From Byssovorax sp. (lineage in GTDB: Bacteria > Myxococcota_A > Polyangia > Polyangiales > Polyangiaceae): a stretch of 64,000 nt of DNA. The translations under genes and the position numbers were made by a program. Under the pieces are notes generated by a model. The model did no database searches. It saw only the letters and a list, made by a program, of their open reading frames with translations, and was not told where the DNA came from. Of this stretch, positions 28,877-38,040 are shown piece after piece. The stretch lies in NCBI GenBank assembly GCA_025362495.1, contig JANYGI010000011.1:1-64000 (forward strand). The letters run 5' to 3'. Every line of letters starts with the position of its first letter. The first letter of the stretch is position 1.

Positions 28877-30352
28877 TCAGGCCCCGGTGATCACGATGGT
28901 GTGCGAGCCCGGGCCGCCACAGGGCACCTCGACGATGCCAGTCGCCTGGTCGCGCTCCACGCTCTCGAGCCGCACGCCATCGCACGTCACGATCAGGAAC
29001 TGGTCCGGCTGCCCGGCGGGGACCATGATCCGCGAGGGCGCGGTGATCGCCGGATCACCCGTGAAATGCAGCTCGAACTGCTTCTTCGCCCGGTCGTGCG
29101 CGAAGCTCGTCGGCCAGCCGGCCACGGCCTCCGGCGCGACGCGGGAGACGGCCGTCAGCACCGCTTCTCGGACGTGCCAGCCGAAGTCGGTGCCATCGCC
29201 GCCAAAAAGCCCCCACGAGCCCTGGCTCATCTCCTTCCACAGCCAGAAGAAGCCGCTGGCCTGGTACTGGTCTTCCAGCTCCATCTGCCAGCCGAGGTAG
29301 TTGCTGGCCTGGATCCCCTGCGGATCGTAGCCAAACTCGGTGATCGCCAGCGGAGCGTTCCAGCTCTTGGCCTCGGCGCGAGCTGCCTTGTTGGAGGGCT
29401 CGAGCGTGGCCCGCGTCATCGCCGTACGCTCCTCGTCGGTGCCGCTGAAGGCCAGCGTGTACACGTGGGGCGAGTACACCGTACCCGGCCAGGGATCGCG
29501 CGCGGCGAGCGGCGCGTGGTTGAAGAGGTTCCGCTGCGCGTCGGGCTCGAAGAAGGCGAGGCGGCCGGGATCTGCCGCGCGGATCGCGGTGATCACCTCG
29601 TCGTGCAGGCGATAGAGCTGCGCCGTCTCGTCCGCCAGGGGCTCGTTCATGATCTCGATGCCGATCACCGCGTCGTTGCCCGCGAAGCGCGCGGCCACGT
29701 GGCCGACGGCCGCGGCAAACCGGGTTCGAAGGGCGGCGCCGTCGTCGCTGAAGAACGTGGAGAAGGCCTGGAGCACCTGCGGTGAAGTGCGACGCTTGTC
29801 GAGATCGTTCAGCGGCCCTTCGAGGAGCTTGGTCGGAGCGGGCTTGATCGCCCATAGCGGCGCGCCGTCCTCGCCGATCTCCTTGGAATAGGCGTCCTGG
29901 TGAAAGTCGATCAGCACCCGGGAGTTCGCCGATGAGAGCAGCCCCACGACGGCCGCGACGCGGTCGAGGTAGGCCTCGTCGAAGCCCTTGCCATCGACGG
30001 GCTCGAGGCCGCTCCAGTTGATCGGCAGGCGCAGGGCGTTGAAGCCCATCGCGCGCATCTGCTTGGCGTCGCTCGCCGTGAACGCGGGGATCGGCTCCAG
30101 CTCCTTGCGACCGTCGGTGAAGCTGACGTCGAAGACGCCGTTCACCCGCGCGTTGACGCCGTGGAGGAAGATCACGCGGCCCTGCGCGTCGACGAGCTGC
30201 GCGCATTGTGTGCTCGCCCGACCCGCCGCGAAGCGGGCGTCGGCGCAGGGCGGGCCCGAAGGTCCCTGCGGCGCGGGCTGCGTTTCCGGCGTCGAAGAGC
30301 AAGCGAGGAGGCCAAGAGCGACGAGGCCCGGAGCGAGGTGACGAGGGTGCAT
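28877..30352 (-). CDS. Secreted GH5 hydrolase (endoglycoceramidase/cellulase-like), lipoprotein
   Basis: 491 residues. The signal peptide ends at LLAC, C18, followed by a Pro-rich spacer. The (beta/alpha)8 catalytic domain covers about 50-400 with RLPINWSGLEP, DFHQDAYS, MNEP (E237 as acid/base) and ITEFGYD (E339 as nucleophile). The HQD(A)YS and WLWKE motifs are closest to the endoglycoceramidase-like branch of GH5, so a lipid-linked or beta-glucan glycan is the likely substrate. A small C-terminal beta domain (400-491) follows. It acts at the cell surface or in the periplasm. Confidence 0.85.
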   Translation of the reverse strand: MHPRHLAPGLVALGLLACSSTPETQPAPQGPSGPPCADARFAAGRASTQCAQLVDAQGRVIFLHGVNARVNGVFDVSFTDGRKELEPIPAFTASDAKQMRAMGFNALRLPINWSGLEPVDGKGFDEAYLDRVAAVVGLLSSANSRVLIDFHQDAYSKEIGEDGAPLWAIKPAPTKLLEGPLNDLDKRRTSPQVLQAFSTFFSDDGAALRTRFAAAVGHVAARFAGNDAVIGIEIMNEPLADETAQLYRLHDEVITAIRAADPGRLAFFEPDAQRNLFNHAPLAARDPWPGTVYSPHVYTLAFSGTDEERTAMTRATLEPSNKAARAEAKSWNAPLAITEFGYDPQGIQASNYLGWQMELEDQYQASGFFWLWKEMSQGSWGLFGGDGTDFGWHVREAVLTAVSRVAPEAVAGWPTSFAHDRAKKQFELHFTGDPAITAPSRIMVPAGQPDQFLIVTCDGVRLESVERDQATGIVEVPCGGPGSHTIVITGA

Positions 30353-30358
30353 CGGCGA

Positions 30359-30399
30359 GGAGCATATACCCGCTCCCTTCGAGCCGAGGTACGCTCGCG
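30359..30399. promoter_or_regulatory. Bidirectional promoter element, copy B
   Basis: GGAGCATATACCCGCTCCC, ten variable bases, then GGTACGCTCGCG. TATGCT ends eight bases before the GH5 ATG (minus, 30352) and TACGCT ends five bases before the CoA-binding ATG (plus, 30401). Both genes appear leaderless. Confidence 0.6.
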
Positions 30400-30400
30400 C

Positions 30401-30841
30401 ATGCCTGAGATCGAGAGCTCGACGGGGATCCGCGACGTCCTGTCACGCGCCCGGACCATCGCCGTGCTCGGCGCGCATCACCAGCCGAGCCGCCCCGCGT
30501 TCTACGTCCCCGACTACCTCCACGCGCAGGGCTACCGCGTCGTGCCCGTCAACCCGACCCTCGTCGGCACGACGCTGTGGGGCGAGCCCGTGCGGGCCAC
30601 GCTGGCCGAGATCGGCGAGCCCATCGACATCGTCGACGTCTTTCGCCTCGCCGAGCTGCTCCCCGGTCACCTCGCCGATCTCCTGCAAATGAAGCCCTCG
30701 CCGCGCGTCGTCTGGCTCCAGCTCGGCATCCGCAACGACGCCTTCGCCAGGGCGCTGATCGCCGCCGGGATCGACGTGGTGCAGGACCGCTGCACGCTCG
30801 CCGATCACCGGGCGATGGGCCTCGGCGCGGTGCCGCGATGA
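30401..30841 (+). CDS. CoA-binding-domain protein
   Basis: 146 residues, the usual length of stand-alone CoA_binding_2 proteins. Rossmann-type start TIAVLGAHHQPSRPAFYVPDYLHAQGYRVVPVNP, the central GEPVRATLAEIGEPIDIVDVFR and VVWLQLGI are the family signature. The end (DVVQDRCTLADH) keeps the usual Cys-containing turn. Such proteins bind CoA or related nucleotides; the reaction, if any, is unknown. The stop overlaps the next ATG by four bases. Confidence 0.88.
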   Translation: MPEIESSTGIRDVLSRARTIAVLGAHHQPSRPAFYVPDYLHAQGYRVVPVNPTLVGTTLWGEPVRATLAEIGEPIDIVDVFRLAELLPGHLADLLQMKPSPRVVWLQLGIRNDAFARALIAAGIDVVQDRCTLADHRAMGLGAVPR

Positions 30842-32067
30842 ACCCGCTGGAGACGCTGCGCATCGCCCTCCGCGCGCTCCTGCGCAACAAGACGCGGAGC
30901 GCGCTGACGGCGCTGGGGATCATCATCGGCGTGGCCGCCGTCATCGCCGTGATGGCGATCGGCGAGGGCGCGAAGCAGCAGATCGAGGCGCAGTTCGCGG
31001 CGATGGGCACCAACCTGCTCATCTTGCAGCCCGGATCGAGCACCGCGTCGGGCGTGCGCGGCGGCTCGGGCTCCTCGGCCTCGCTGACGTGGGACGACCT
31101 CAAGGCCATCCAGACGCAGATCCCTTCGGTGTCGGGCGCGGCGCCGTCGCTGCGCTCGAACGCGACGCTCGTGTCCGAAGAGCAGAACTGGACGACGTCG
31201 GTGATCGGGACGACGCCCGACTACTTCGTGATCCGCAACTGGCCGATCATCCGCGGTACCGGCCTCAGCCCCACCGACGTCGACTCGGGCACCAAGGTCG
31301 TCGTGCTCGGCACCACCGTCGCCGACAAGCTTTTCGGCCAAAACTCCGATCCGATCGGGCAGAGCGTCCGGATCAAGAACATCCCGTTCCAGGTCATCGG
31401 CGTGGCCGGACCGAAGGGGCAATCGGCGCAAGGGCAAGACTACGACGACACGTGCTTCGTCCCGTCGTCCACGTTCCAGGCCAAGATCCAGGGCGGCCTC
31501 GCGGCGTACATCTCGGGCTCGCTGGTGATCGCGGCGACAAGCGGCGGCGCGACGACGGTGGCGCAGACGGCCATCACCGATCTGCTCCGCGAGCGCCATC
31601 ACCTGCGCGCCGGCGCCGACGACGACTTCTCGATCCGCAACCTCGCCGAGCTCGCGAGCGCCCAGCAAGAGGGCACGAAGACGATGACCTCGCTCCTCGC
31701 GTCGGTCGCCGCGGTCTCGCTCCTCGTCGGCGGGATCGGGATCATGAACATCATGCTCGTGAGCGTGACGGAGCGGACGCGCGAGATCGGGATCCGCCTC
31801 GCGGTCGGCGCGCAATCGCGGCACATCCTCATGCAATTTCTGATGGAGGCGATGGCGCTCTCGATCGGCGGCGGGCTCCTCGGCGTCGGCATCGGCGCCT
31901 TCGCCTCGATGCGGATCGCCGACAGCTTCGGCTGGCCGGTGCTGATCCGGCCCGACATCGTCGCCATCGCCGTGGCATTCAGCGCTGCCGTCGGCATCGT
32001 CTTCGGCCTCTATCCGGCGCGCAAAGCGTCGCGGCTCGATCCGATCCAGGCGCTGCGCTTCGAGTAG
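30838..32067 (+). CDS. ABC-transporter permease, MacB type
   Basis: 409 residues with four membrane helices: one near the N-terminus (ALTALGIIIGVAAVIAVMAI) and three at the C-terminus (LLASVAAVSLLVGGIGIMNIMLVSV and following). A MacB-like periplasmic core domain lies between. The FtsX motif GIRLAVGAQSRHILMQFLMEAM is present. Family members act with an ATPase and a membrane-fusion protein to move peptides or lipoproteins, but neither is adjacent here. It is translationally coupled to the CoA-binding gene. Confidence 0.88.
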   Translation: MNPLETLRIALRALLRNKTRSALTALGIIIGVAAVIAVMAIGEGAKQQIEAQFAAMGTNLLILQPGSSTASGVRGGSGSSASLTWDDLKAIQTQIPSVSGAAPSLRSNATLVSEEQNWTTSVIGTTPDYFVIRNWPIIRGTGLSPTDVDSGTKVVVLGTTVADKLFGQNSDPIGQSVRIKNIPFQVIGVAGPKGQSAQGQDYDDTCFVPSSTFQAKIQGGLAAYISGSLVIAATSGGATTVAQTAITDLLRERHHLRAGADDDFSIRNLAELASAQQEGTKTMTSLLASVAAVSLLVGGIGIMNIMLVSVTERTREIGIRLAVGAQSRHILMQFLMEAMALSIGGGLLGVGIGAFASMRIADSFGWPVLIRPDIVAIAVAFSAAVGIVFGLYPARKASRLDPIQALRFE

Positions 32068-32129
32068 CGGGCGCCCTCGGGTCGGCCCCTCGCGTTCCGA
32101 CGTGGATCCACCGCGCGGCGGCTCTGGTA

Positions 32130-32135
32130 TAGGCT
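32130..32135 (+). promoter_or_regulatory. Leaderless-type -10 (TAGGCT) of kup
   Basis: TAGGCT inside TGGTATAGGCT, nine bases before the ATG at 32145. Confidence 0.5.
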
Positions 32136-32144
32136 CCCACCGCC

Positions 32145-34091
32145 ATGTCGACCCCTGCCCCTGCCGGCCTGCAAACGCCGGCTTCCGCGCCGAGCCCGAA
32201 GGCCGAAGCCGGTGGCCACGCTCACTCCGGCGGCCTCAAGCTCGCGGTCGCGGCCCTCGGCGTCGTCTACGGCGACATCGGCACGAGCCCGCTCTACGCC
32301 CTGAAAGAGTGTTTCCACGGCGACCACTCCGTCGCTGCCACGCAGGCCAACGTCTTCGGCGTGCTCTCCCTGGTGTTCTGGGCCCTGACGTTCGTCGTTT
32401 CCATCAAGTACCTGACGTTCATCCTCCGCGCCGACAACCACGGCGAGGGCGGCATCCTCGCGCTGCTGGCCCTCGTCCCCGACGCGAGCACGAAGTCGAA
32501 GCGACGCGGCGGCGGGCCTTCGTTCATCGTGCTCCTCGTGATCTTCGGCGCGGCGCTGCTCTACGGCGACGGGGTGATCACGCCGGCGATCTCGGTGCTC
32601 TCCGCGATGGAAGGCCTCGAGGTGGCGACCAAGGCCTTCACGCCGGCGATCGTGCCCCTCACGGTGGTGATCCTCCTCGGCCTCTTCCTGGTCCAGCGGC
32701 GCGGCACGGCGGGCCTGGGCCGCGTCTTCGGGCCGCTCACGGTGCTCTGGTTCGCGACGATCGCCAGCTTCGGCATCGCCCAGATCGTCCGCGCGCCGGG
32801 CGTCCTCGCGGCGATCGATCCGCGCTGCGCCGTGCGCTTCTTCCTCGCCAACCGCGGCCACGGCTTTCTCGTGCTCGGCGCGGTCGTGCTCTCGATCACC
32901 GGCGCCGAGGCCCTGTACGCCGACATGGGGCACTTCGGTCGCACGCCGATCCGGCAGTCCTGGTACTTCGTCGTTTTCCCCGCGCTGCTGGCCAATTACT
33001 TCGGACAAGGCGCCTTCCTGCTCACCCACCCCGAGCAGTCGTCGAGCCCCTTCTACGCCATCGTGCCGAGCTGGGCGCTCTATCCCACGGTCGCTATCGC
33101 CACCGGGGCCACCGTGGTCGCGTCGCAGGCGCTGATCTCCGGCGCCTACTCGCTCACGCAGCAGGCGGTGCAGCTCGGCTTCTTCCCGCGCGTCACGGTC
33201 ATCCACACCTCGAAGGACACCGAGGGGCAGATCTACATCCCCGAGATCAACACGCTTCTCCTCGTGTCGTGCATCGGCCTCGTGTTCGCGTTCCGCAGCT
33301 CGTCGGCCCTGGCGGCCGCGTACGGCATCGCGGTGACGGGGACGATGAGCATCACTACCATCGTGTATTACGTGGTGGCGACGCGGACCTGGGGCTGGCC
33401 GGTGTGGAAGGCGTTGCCGCTCGCCGCAGCGTTCCTCGCGGTCGATCTCGCGTTCTTCGGCTCCACGGCGGTGAAGTTCCTCGAGGGTGGCTGGTTCCCC
33501 GTGTTGATGGCGGTCGGCATCTTCGTGGTGATGACGACGTGGAACACCGGCCGTCGCCACCTCGCGACGGTGCTCGCCGCGGCGATGCTGCCACTCGAGG
33601 TCTTCCTCGCCGACGTGAAGGAGACGAAGCCCTGGCGCGTGAAGGGCACCGCGATCTTCATGGCCTCGAACCCCAACGGCGTCCCGGCGATCTTGCTCCA
33701 CCACTTCAAGCACAATCAGGTGCTCCACGAGCGGATGGTGCTCTTGACGGTGCTCGGCCTGCACGTCCCCGAGGTGCCCGCGGAAGACCGCGTGCGCGTC
33801 GAAGAGCTGGAGCACGGCTTCTACCGCGTGACCATCCGTTACGGCTTCATGCAGAGCCCCGAGGTCCCGCGCGCCCTGGCCGAATGCGCTCGCTTCGGCC
33901 TGGTGATGCTCCCGGGCAGCACCAGCTATTTCCTCGGCCGCGAGACGCTCCTCCCGACCGGTCAGGCCCGGATGTCGCGCTGGCGAAAGACGCTGTTCGC
34001 GTTCGTGTCGCGCAACGCGCGCCCGGCGACAGCCTATTTCGGGTTGCCCCCGAACCGCGTCGTCGAGCTCGGCATGCAGGTCGATCTGTAG
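32145..34091 (+). CDS. kup: Kup potassium uptake protein
   Basis: 648 residues with about 12 membrane helices and a C-terminal cytoplasmic domain, the usual Kup layout. The signature ALGVVYGDIGTSPLYALKECF is complete, as are ADNHGEGGILALLAL, GAALLYGDGVITPAISVLSA, GAEALYADMGHFG and the late ISGAYSLTQQAVQLGFFPR. It takes up K+ (and Cs+) with protons across the inner membrane. The first 25 residues are Ala/Pro-rich. It is a single-gene unit. Confidence 0.95.
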   Translation: MSTPAPAGLQTPASAPSPKAEAGGHAHSGGLKLAVAALGVVYGDIGTSPLYALKECFHGDHSVAATQANVFGVLSLVFWALTFVVSIKYLTFILRADNHGEGGILALLALVPDASTKSKRRGGGPSFIVLLVIFGAALLYGDGVITPAISVLSAMEGLEVATKAFTPAIVPLTVVILLGLFLVQRRGTAGLGRVFGPLTVLWFATIASFGIAQIVRAPGVLAAIDPRCAVRFFLANRGHGFLVLGAVVLSITGAEALYADMGHFGRTPIRQSWYFVVFPALLANYFGQGAFLLTHPEQSSSPFYAIVPSWALYPTVAIATGATVVASQALISGAYSLTQQAVQLGFFPRVTVIHTSKDTEGQIYIPEINTLLLVSCIGLVFAFRSSSALAAAYGIAVTGTMSITTIVYYVVATRTWGWPVWKALPLAAAFLAVDLAFFGSTAVKFLEGGWFPVLMAVGIFVVMTTWNTGRRHLATVLAAAMLPLEVFLADVKETKPWRVKGTAIFMASNPNGVPAILLHHFKHNQVLHERMVLLTVLGLHVPEVPAEDRVRVEELEHGFYRVTIRYGFMQSPEVPRALAECARFGLVMLPGSTSYFLGRETLLPTGQARMSRWRKTLFAFVSRNARPATAYFGLPPNRVVELGMQVDL

Positions 34092-34179
34092 GAGCAGCTC
34101 AGGCGGTGGCTTCGCGACGCTGGTAGGACTCGTGATGATGATACTGCTCCTCCGCGCCGTCAGCGAGTGAGTCCCCGGA

Positions 34180-34647
34180 TCAGAGCAGCGGCACCCCTGA
34201 TCCCGGCCCGCGCGCCCGGAGGAGATGCATGACACCGGATGCCACAAAAGCGCTCACGAGGCCGATCGCCGAGGTGACGGCGCTGGCGTAGGGGATCACG
34301 AAGATGAAGACCATGGCAATCCCACCATGGCCCGAGGCGCCTGGATCCGACGACTGCGAGACCGCCATCAGAATGGCTGGAACGATCGGTGCGAGTGCGT
34401 GAGCCGCCACCGAGCGACGGACGAGCATGCCGAGGCTCGACGATCTCCCGACCCAGGGTGAGCTGATGAGCACCAGCACCGGAACGAGCGCGAAGAACAG
34501 GACGCCCTTCTTCGTGTCTCGATCGGCGCCGGTGATCAGCCCCCAGAGGCCCGAGATCACCAGCGCCGTCACGCCGGTCGCGTAGGCGACGACGAAGGCG
34601 GGGAAGCTGGGCGCGGCGATGGCGGGGCGCGGCGGCTCGACGGTCAT
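34180..34647 (-). CDS. Small integral membrane protein
   Basis: 155 residues with about four hydrophobic segments (FVVAYATGVTALVISGLWGLI, GVLFFALVPVLVLI, AAHALAPIVPAILMAV, AMVFIFVIPYASAVTSAIGLVSAFVASGV). No motif or charged residue in the helices suggests an activity, and I know of no family. It lies convergent to kup and starts from its own promoter. Confidence 0.6.
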   Translation of the reverse strand: MTVEPPRPAIAAPSFPAFVVAYATGVTALVISGLWGLITGADRDTKKGVLFFALVPVLVLISSPWVGRSSSLGMLVRRSVAAHALAPIVPAILMAVSQSSDPGASGHGGIAMVFIFVIPYASAVTSAIGLVSAFVASGVMHLLRARGPGSGVPLL

Positions 34648-34653
34648 GATCTC

Positions 34654-34659
34654 ACGTTA
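34654..34659 (-). promoter_or_regulatory. Leaderless-type -10 (TAACGT) of the small membrane protein gene
   Basis: TAACGT on the minus strand, seven bases before the ATG at 34647. Confidence 0.45.
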
Positions 34660-34704
34660 TCCGGTGGCGTGGTAGCTCGTCGAGCCTTTGCTGCCGTCGC
34701 GCGG

Positions 34705-35640
34705 CTAGATCGAGCAGCCGATACGGGCCGTATCGATCGCGACGTCGTCGTACCAGATGTCGTAATGGTCGCTCGCCGTGTCGGTCGCGTAGGTGATCCA
34801 CCCGAAATAGAAGCTGTTGAAATTCGGCGCCGTCCAGACCTTGCCGTTCACGCCGGCCGGGGGCACCGCGAGATCGGTGATCTCTTTATCGTCGATCCAG
34901 AACCGCATCTCGTTGGTGTCGCCGAGGAAGGCCCACTCGACGCACGACCACACGCCCACGGGGACGGCCGTCTTCGAGCTCTCGCCCGGATCGCCGGGGT
35001 TGTAGTTCGCGAAGAACTTCGCGCCGGCCGCGCCATAACGGTAGTTGCCGTCCTGACCGTTGACCTTGCCGCTCGCCTCGAAGAAGTTCGTGTGGTCCTT
35101 GGGCACGGTGAGGCCCGCGGCGATCATCACGTTGGCTCGGCCGTAAAGCGAGTTCGTCCCGCCCGGGAGCGGGAACGTCTTCGTCTCGTGCATCAGCGCC
35201 TTGTTGGAGTCCGGCAAGGTGTGGAGGTGCAACGCGTGCTTGCCATGCCGGAACTGCGAATCGTCGACAGCCACCGTGGCGCCGACGCCCTTGTCGACCG
35301 TCCAGATCGTCGGATCGGGGGCGCCGCCGAGGGCTTCCGCCTCGAAGTCGTCGCAGATGAGCAGGTTCTTTCCCGTCGTCGCGCAGCTCGGCTCCCCGGC
35401 GGGGCCGCCGGTAGAGGTGGATGCTGCCGCCGAACCGGTCGCGCTGGTAGAGCCCGTCGTGCCGGCCGCGGTGGTCGTGCCGGCCGTGCCGCCAGCGCCG
35501 CCGGCCGAGCTCGTGCTCGTTTCGGAGCCCGTGCCGGTCGAGCCGCCGGAGCCCCGCAACGACAGATCGGCGCTATTGCAGCTGGCTCCGAGCGCGGTGA
35601 AAACCACGATGAGCGAGGTCGAGCGCAGGTGCGTATTCAT
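34705..35640 (-). CDS. Lipoprotein with lectin-like / polysaccharide-lyase-like beta-sandwich
   Basis: 311 residues from the ATG at 35640, behind AAGGG. The signal peptide ends at LGASC, C21, and a Gly/Ser/Thr/Ala linker covers about 25-85. The folded part (90-311) has CDDFEAEALGGAPDPTIWTVD, HGKHALHLHTL, VGVWSCVEWAFLGDTNEMRFWIDDKEI and DHYDIWYDDVAIDTARIGC. This is the concanavalin-like sandwich typical of LamG and polysaccharide-lyase-like proteins. I see no convincing lyase active site. Surface carbohydrate binding is the best guess. Confidence 0.7.
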   Translation of the reverse strand: MNTHLRSTSLIVVFTALGASCNSADLSLRGSGGSTGTGSETSTSSAGGAGGTAGTTTAAGTTGSTSATGSAAASTSTGGPAGEPSCATTGKNLLICDDFEAEALGGAPDPTIWTVDKGVGATVAVDDSQFRHGKHALHLHTLPDSNKALMHETKTFPLPGGTNSLYGRANVMIAAGLTVPKDHTNFFEASGKVNGQDGNYRYGAAGAKFFANYNPGDPGESSKTAVPVGVWSCVEWAFLGDTNEMRFWIDDKEITDLAVPPAGVNGKVWTAPNFNSFYFGWITYATDTASDHYDIWYDDVAIDTARIGCSI

Positions 35641-35970
35641 GGTAGGCCCTTCTCCGGGCGCACCCAGCAGAGGATTGCCGCTCGCCCGCCGTCCACGATA
35701 GTCGAATCGCACCTGCCCGAGAAGCCCCCACGAGCGCATCGCCGCCGGCGCGGCCCTCAACGCAGCTCGCGACGTCGAATCCGGAGCGCGGATCCGGGCG
35801 GTCGTACGCACCCACGGTTCAACTGTGCAGTCGTGATGGGCAGTCTTTCCGGAATGCCTTCAAAGATCCTTCCCGCAAGGAATTCCTGCGTCGACGGTCA
35901 CACACGACTGAAATTAATTTCTCTTTTTTCATCTTTCAGATCTTGTTAACGTGGCTTCCAGGAGCCACCC
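35641..35970. other. 330-base intergenic region with an AT-rich patch
   Basis: Divergent region between the lectin-like lipoprotein and the DUF1592 gene. It holds the palindrome AGGAATTCCT (35878-35887) and an AT-rich stretch (about 35905-35950) that stands out in this GC-rich window. A TAACGT (35947-35952) is followed by AGGAG (35960-35964) and the ATG at 35971. No ORF with coding character is seen. Confidence 0.5.
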
Positions 35971-38040
35971 ATGCGCATCGATGTCCGACGATCGATTCTT
36001 GGATTCATCATGCCGCTGTCGCTCGCGGCGTGCGTCGGCCACGTCGGTGATGGGGGCACGGTGGACGACACCAATCCCCCGGTGCCGCCGCCGATCCCCG
36101 GCGCCGCCGACACAGGGCGCGTGACGGTGCACCGGCTGAACCACGCCGAGTACAACAACACCGTCCACGATCTCCTCGGAACGAAGCTCAATCCGGCCCT
36201 CAACTTCCCGGCCGACGACACCTCGTACGGCTTCGACAACATCGCCGACACACTGTCGCTCTCGCCCGTCCAGTTCGAGCTCTACGAGCTCACGGCGCAG
36301 ACCCTCGTCAACGAGGCGATGAAGGCCGCGGTCCCCTCGAGCATCAACCGCTTCGAGGCCGAGAAGATCGGCAGCCCGGTCGGCGTCGCCGCGGGCAACG
36401 CCTGGAACCTCTATTCGAACGGCGCAATCACCGTCACCGGCAAGACACCGGAGCCGGGAGACTACAAGATCCGCGTGCGCGCCTGGCAGACGCCCGATCC
36501 GCCCGATGCAGCGCACATGACGCTCAAGGTCGGCATGCAGAGCTTCGGCTTCGACGTCACCGCCGACTCGACCGCGCCGATGATCATCGAGCAGAAAGTC
36601 ACCATCCCCGCCGGCGTGGGCTCCGTCTCGGTGAGCTTCGACAACGACGCTGTCGACCCGGTGACGATGGCGGACCGCAACCTCTTCGTCGATTACATCG
36701 AGATCGAAGGCCCGATCGGCGCCCCGAAGACGAACCCGCTCCGCGACCGCATCATGACGTGCGATCCCGCGTCGGGCGGCGACACCTGCCTCCGCGAGAT
36801 CCTGGAAGGCTTTGCGACCCGCGCCTGGCGCCGTCCGCTGGCGAAGGCCGACGTCGATGGCCTGATGAAGTTCGTCACCCTCGCGCGCGCCCAGGCCGAC
36901 ACCGACGAGGTCGGGCTCCGCCTCGCTCTGCGCGCGGTGCTGCTCTACCCGGCGTTTCTCTACCGGGTCGAGCTCGACGCCGATCCGATGAGCGAGGTCA
37001 CCCACCCGCTCACCGACTACGAGATGGCCTCTCGCCTCTCGTATTTCCTCTGGAGCTCGATGCCCGATCAGGCCCTCTTCGACGCCGCGAGCGCCGGAAA
37101 GCTCCACGAGGACGCCGATCTCGACAAGCAGGTCGACCGGCTGCTCGCCGATCCGAAGAGCCTGGCGATGATCGACAACTTCGCCGGGCAGTGGCTCTAC
37201 ACGCGCGAGCTCGACCAGCACCAGGCCGATCCGGTGCTCTACCCGACCTACGGCGCCGACCATCTCCTCGCCGATTCCATGAAGGCCGAGGCCGACCTCT
37301 TCTTCGAAGAGCTCTTGAAGAGTGACACTCTCGGCATCGACTCGCTCCTCAAGTCCGATTTCACCTACCTCGACGACAGGCTCGCCACGCACTACGGCCT
37401 GCCCGCGCCGGGCAGCACGACGCCGGTGCGGGTGACGCTCAAGAAGGGCAGTCAGCGCGGCGGTGTCCTGAGCCAGGGCAGCCTCCTCACCGTGACGAGC
37501 AACCCCGACCGCACGAGCCCCGTCAAGCGCGGCAAGTGGATCCTCACTAACCTGCTTTGCAGCCAACCGCCGGACCCGCCGAAGGACATTCCGCCGCTCC
37601 CGAAGATGGTCCCGAAGGGCCAGACGGCGCGCGACCTGCTCAACGCGCACGTCAGCAACCCGGTCTGCGCCTCGTGCCACAACGTGATGGATCCGCTCGG
37701 ATTCGGCCTCGAAAACTTCGACGCTATCGGCGCCTGGCGCACGCTCGACAACGGACAGCCGATCGACGCGAGCGGCTCGCTCCCCGACAAGACGACGTTC
37801 AAGGACGGCGCTCAGATGGCCAGCATCATCGCCAAGGACCCTCGTTTCCCGAAGTGCGTGGCGAAGAAGATGTCGACCTACGCGCTCGGCCGCGGCGTGA
37901 CGACGATCGACGCGCCCTGGCTCGACAAGCTGACGACGGACTTCACCGCCAAGGGCTCCAGGCTTCACGAGCTGGTCAAGCTGATCGTCAAGAGCGAGCC
38001 TTTCCGCACGCGGCGCGGCGAGATTGGAGGTGGCAAGTGA
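35971..38040 (+). CDS. DUF1592-type cytochrome-like lipoprotein (DUF1587/1595/1592/1588/1585)
   Basis: 689 residues with lipobox SLAAC, C21. Domain order: DUF1587 (about 45-110, VTVHRLNHAEYNNTVHDLL), an inserted carbohydrate-binding-like beta domain (about 135-240), DUF1595 (near 265, GFATRAWRRPL), DUF1592 (about 330-480, LTDYEMASRLSYFLWSSMP), DUF1588 with CASCH at 566-570 and DPLGFGLENFDAIG, and DUF1585 at the end. These proteins are common in planctomycetes and myxobacteria and are thought to bind haem and act on extracellular polymers; function is unproven. AGGAG precedes the ATG. It overlaps the next gene by four bases. Confidence 0.9.
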   Translation: MRIDVRRSILGFIMPLSLAACVGHVGDGGTVDDTNPPVPPPIPGAADTGRVTVHRLNHAEYNNTVHDLLGTKLNPALNFPADDTSYGFDNIADTLSLSPVQFELYELTAQTLVNEAMKAAVPSSINRFEAEKIGSPVGVAAGNAWNLYSNGAITVTGKTPEPGDYKIRVRAWQTPDPPDAAHMTLKVGMQSFGFDVTADSTAPMIIEQKVTIPAGVGSVSVSFDNDAVDPVTMADRNLFVDYIEIEGPIGAPKTNPLRDRIMTCDPASGGDTCLREILEGFATRAWRRPLAKADVDGLMKFVTLARAQADTDEVGLRLALRAVLLYPAFLYRVELDADPMSEVTHPLTDYEMASRLSYFLWSSMPDQALFDAASAGKLHEDADLDKQVDRLLADPKSLAMIDNFAGQWLYTRELDQHQADPVLYPTYGADHLLADSMKAEADLFFEELLKSDTLGIDSLLKSDFTYLDDRLATHYGLPAPGSTTPVRVTLKKGSQRGGVLSQGSLLTVTSNPDRTSPVKRGKWILTNLLCSQPPDPPKDIPPLPKMVPKGQTARDLLNAHVSNPVCASCHNVMDPLGFGLENFDAIGAWRTLDNGQPIDASGSLPDKTTFKDGAQMASIIAKDPRFPKCVAKKMSTYALGRGVTTIDAPWLDKLTTDFTAKGSRLHELVKLIVKSEPFRTRRGEIGGGK